DNA of 6,042 nt from an uncultured beta proteobacterium (GTDB taxonomy: Bacteria; Pseudomonadota; Gammaproteobacteria; Burkholderiales; Burkholderiaceae_C). Under the pieces are notes generated by a model. The model saw only the letters and a list, made by a program, of their open reading frames with translations, did no database searches and was not told the DNA's origin. Below, one piece after another: positions 5,911 to 6,042 of this stretch; the stretch's first letter is position 1; every line of letters starts with the position of its first letter. Location: the NCBI GenBank assembly GCA_903927495.1, contig CAIYNH010000787.1, positions 1 through 6,042 on the forward strand. Reading direction: 5' to 3'. The translations under genes were made by a program, and so were the position numbers.

Positions 5911-6042
5911 ATGGCACACTCTCAGCAAAGCTCAATTACAAAAAAATCACGTGGATTTTTATGTCTGATCGGTTTTCTGAGTTCGATCGCGTTCTCTTCT
6001 GAATCGGTTGCCCAAACTGCCCAGAGCGAGGTTAGCCACAAG
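5911..6042 (+). CDS. Putative exported protein, N-terminal part only
   Basis: The frame is open from ATG 5911 to the right edge (44 codons), preceded by a good SD and lying just after the leuA terminator, so it is probably an independent transcription unit. The N-terminus looks like a Sec signal peptide: a polar n-region with KKSR at residues 11-14, a hydrophobic core from about 15 to 28 (GFLCLIGFLSSIAF), and a likely cleavage site after SVA at residue 34, giving a mature end QTAQSEV. Cys18 is inside the core but has no proper lipobox before it, so a lipoprotein is unlikely. The mature domain is outside the window and I do not recognise the family. A periplasmic, outer-membrane or secreted location is inferred. 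Confidence 0.7.
   Translation, partial: MAHSQQSSITKKSRGFLCLIGFLSSIAFSSESVAQTAQSEVSHK

Overview
The window looks like a chromosomal segment of a betaproteobacterium, probably Burkholderiales, with moderate GC. The main evidence is the leuA product: from memory, its N-terminal half reads almost like the Burkholderia-type 2-isopropylmalate synthase. This is an inference without a database search; a Limnobacter-like or similar moderate-GC lineage would fit.

Left part, positions 1-3800, minus strand. Three genes are packed as one probable operon, read from right to left. A wax ester synthase/diacylglycerol acyltransferase (WS/DGAT) paralog lies at 3800-2274, an alpha/beta hydrolase at 2256-1432, and a second, divergent WS/DGAT paralog starts at 1428 and runs off the left edge. 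The gaps are 17 and 3 bases. Only the first gene has a strong Shine-Dalgarno (SD) site, so the two downstream genes are probably translationally coupled. A good sigma70-type promoter (TTGACA-18-TTTAAT) sits just before the first gene. Together they suggest storage-lipid metabolism: acyl-CoA-dependent formation of wax esters or triacylglycerol, with a lipase/esterase-like partner.

Middle, positions 3801-4269. This is the divergent intergenic region between the lipid operon and leuA. It carries two inverted repeats of unknown role. It then holds what looks like a complete ribosome-mediated attenuator for leuA: a 17-codon leader peptide with three CTA leucine codons in five, a candidate protector pairing, a candidate antiterminator, and a perfect 12-bp terminator hairpin with a T run about 50 bases before the leuA start. 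This is the most interesting element of the window.

Right part, positions 4270-6042, plus strand. leuA (512 aa, complete) encodes the first committed step of leucine biosynthesis and is followed by a strong intrinsic terminator. A new gene then starts at 5911 with a clear SD and an N-terminal signal peptide; only 44 residues are inside the window and its function cannot be told.
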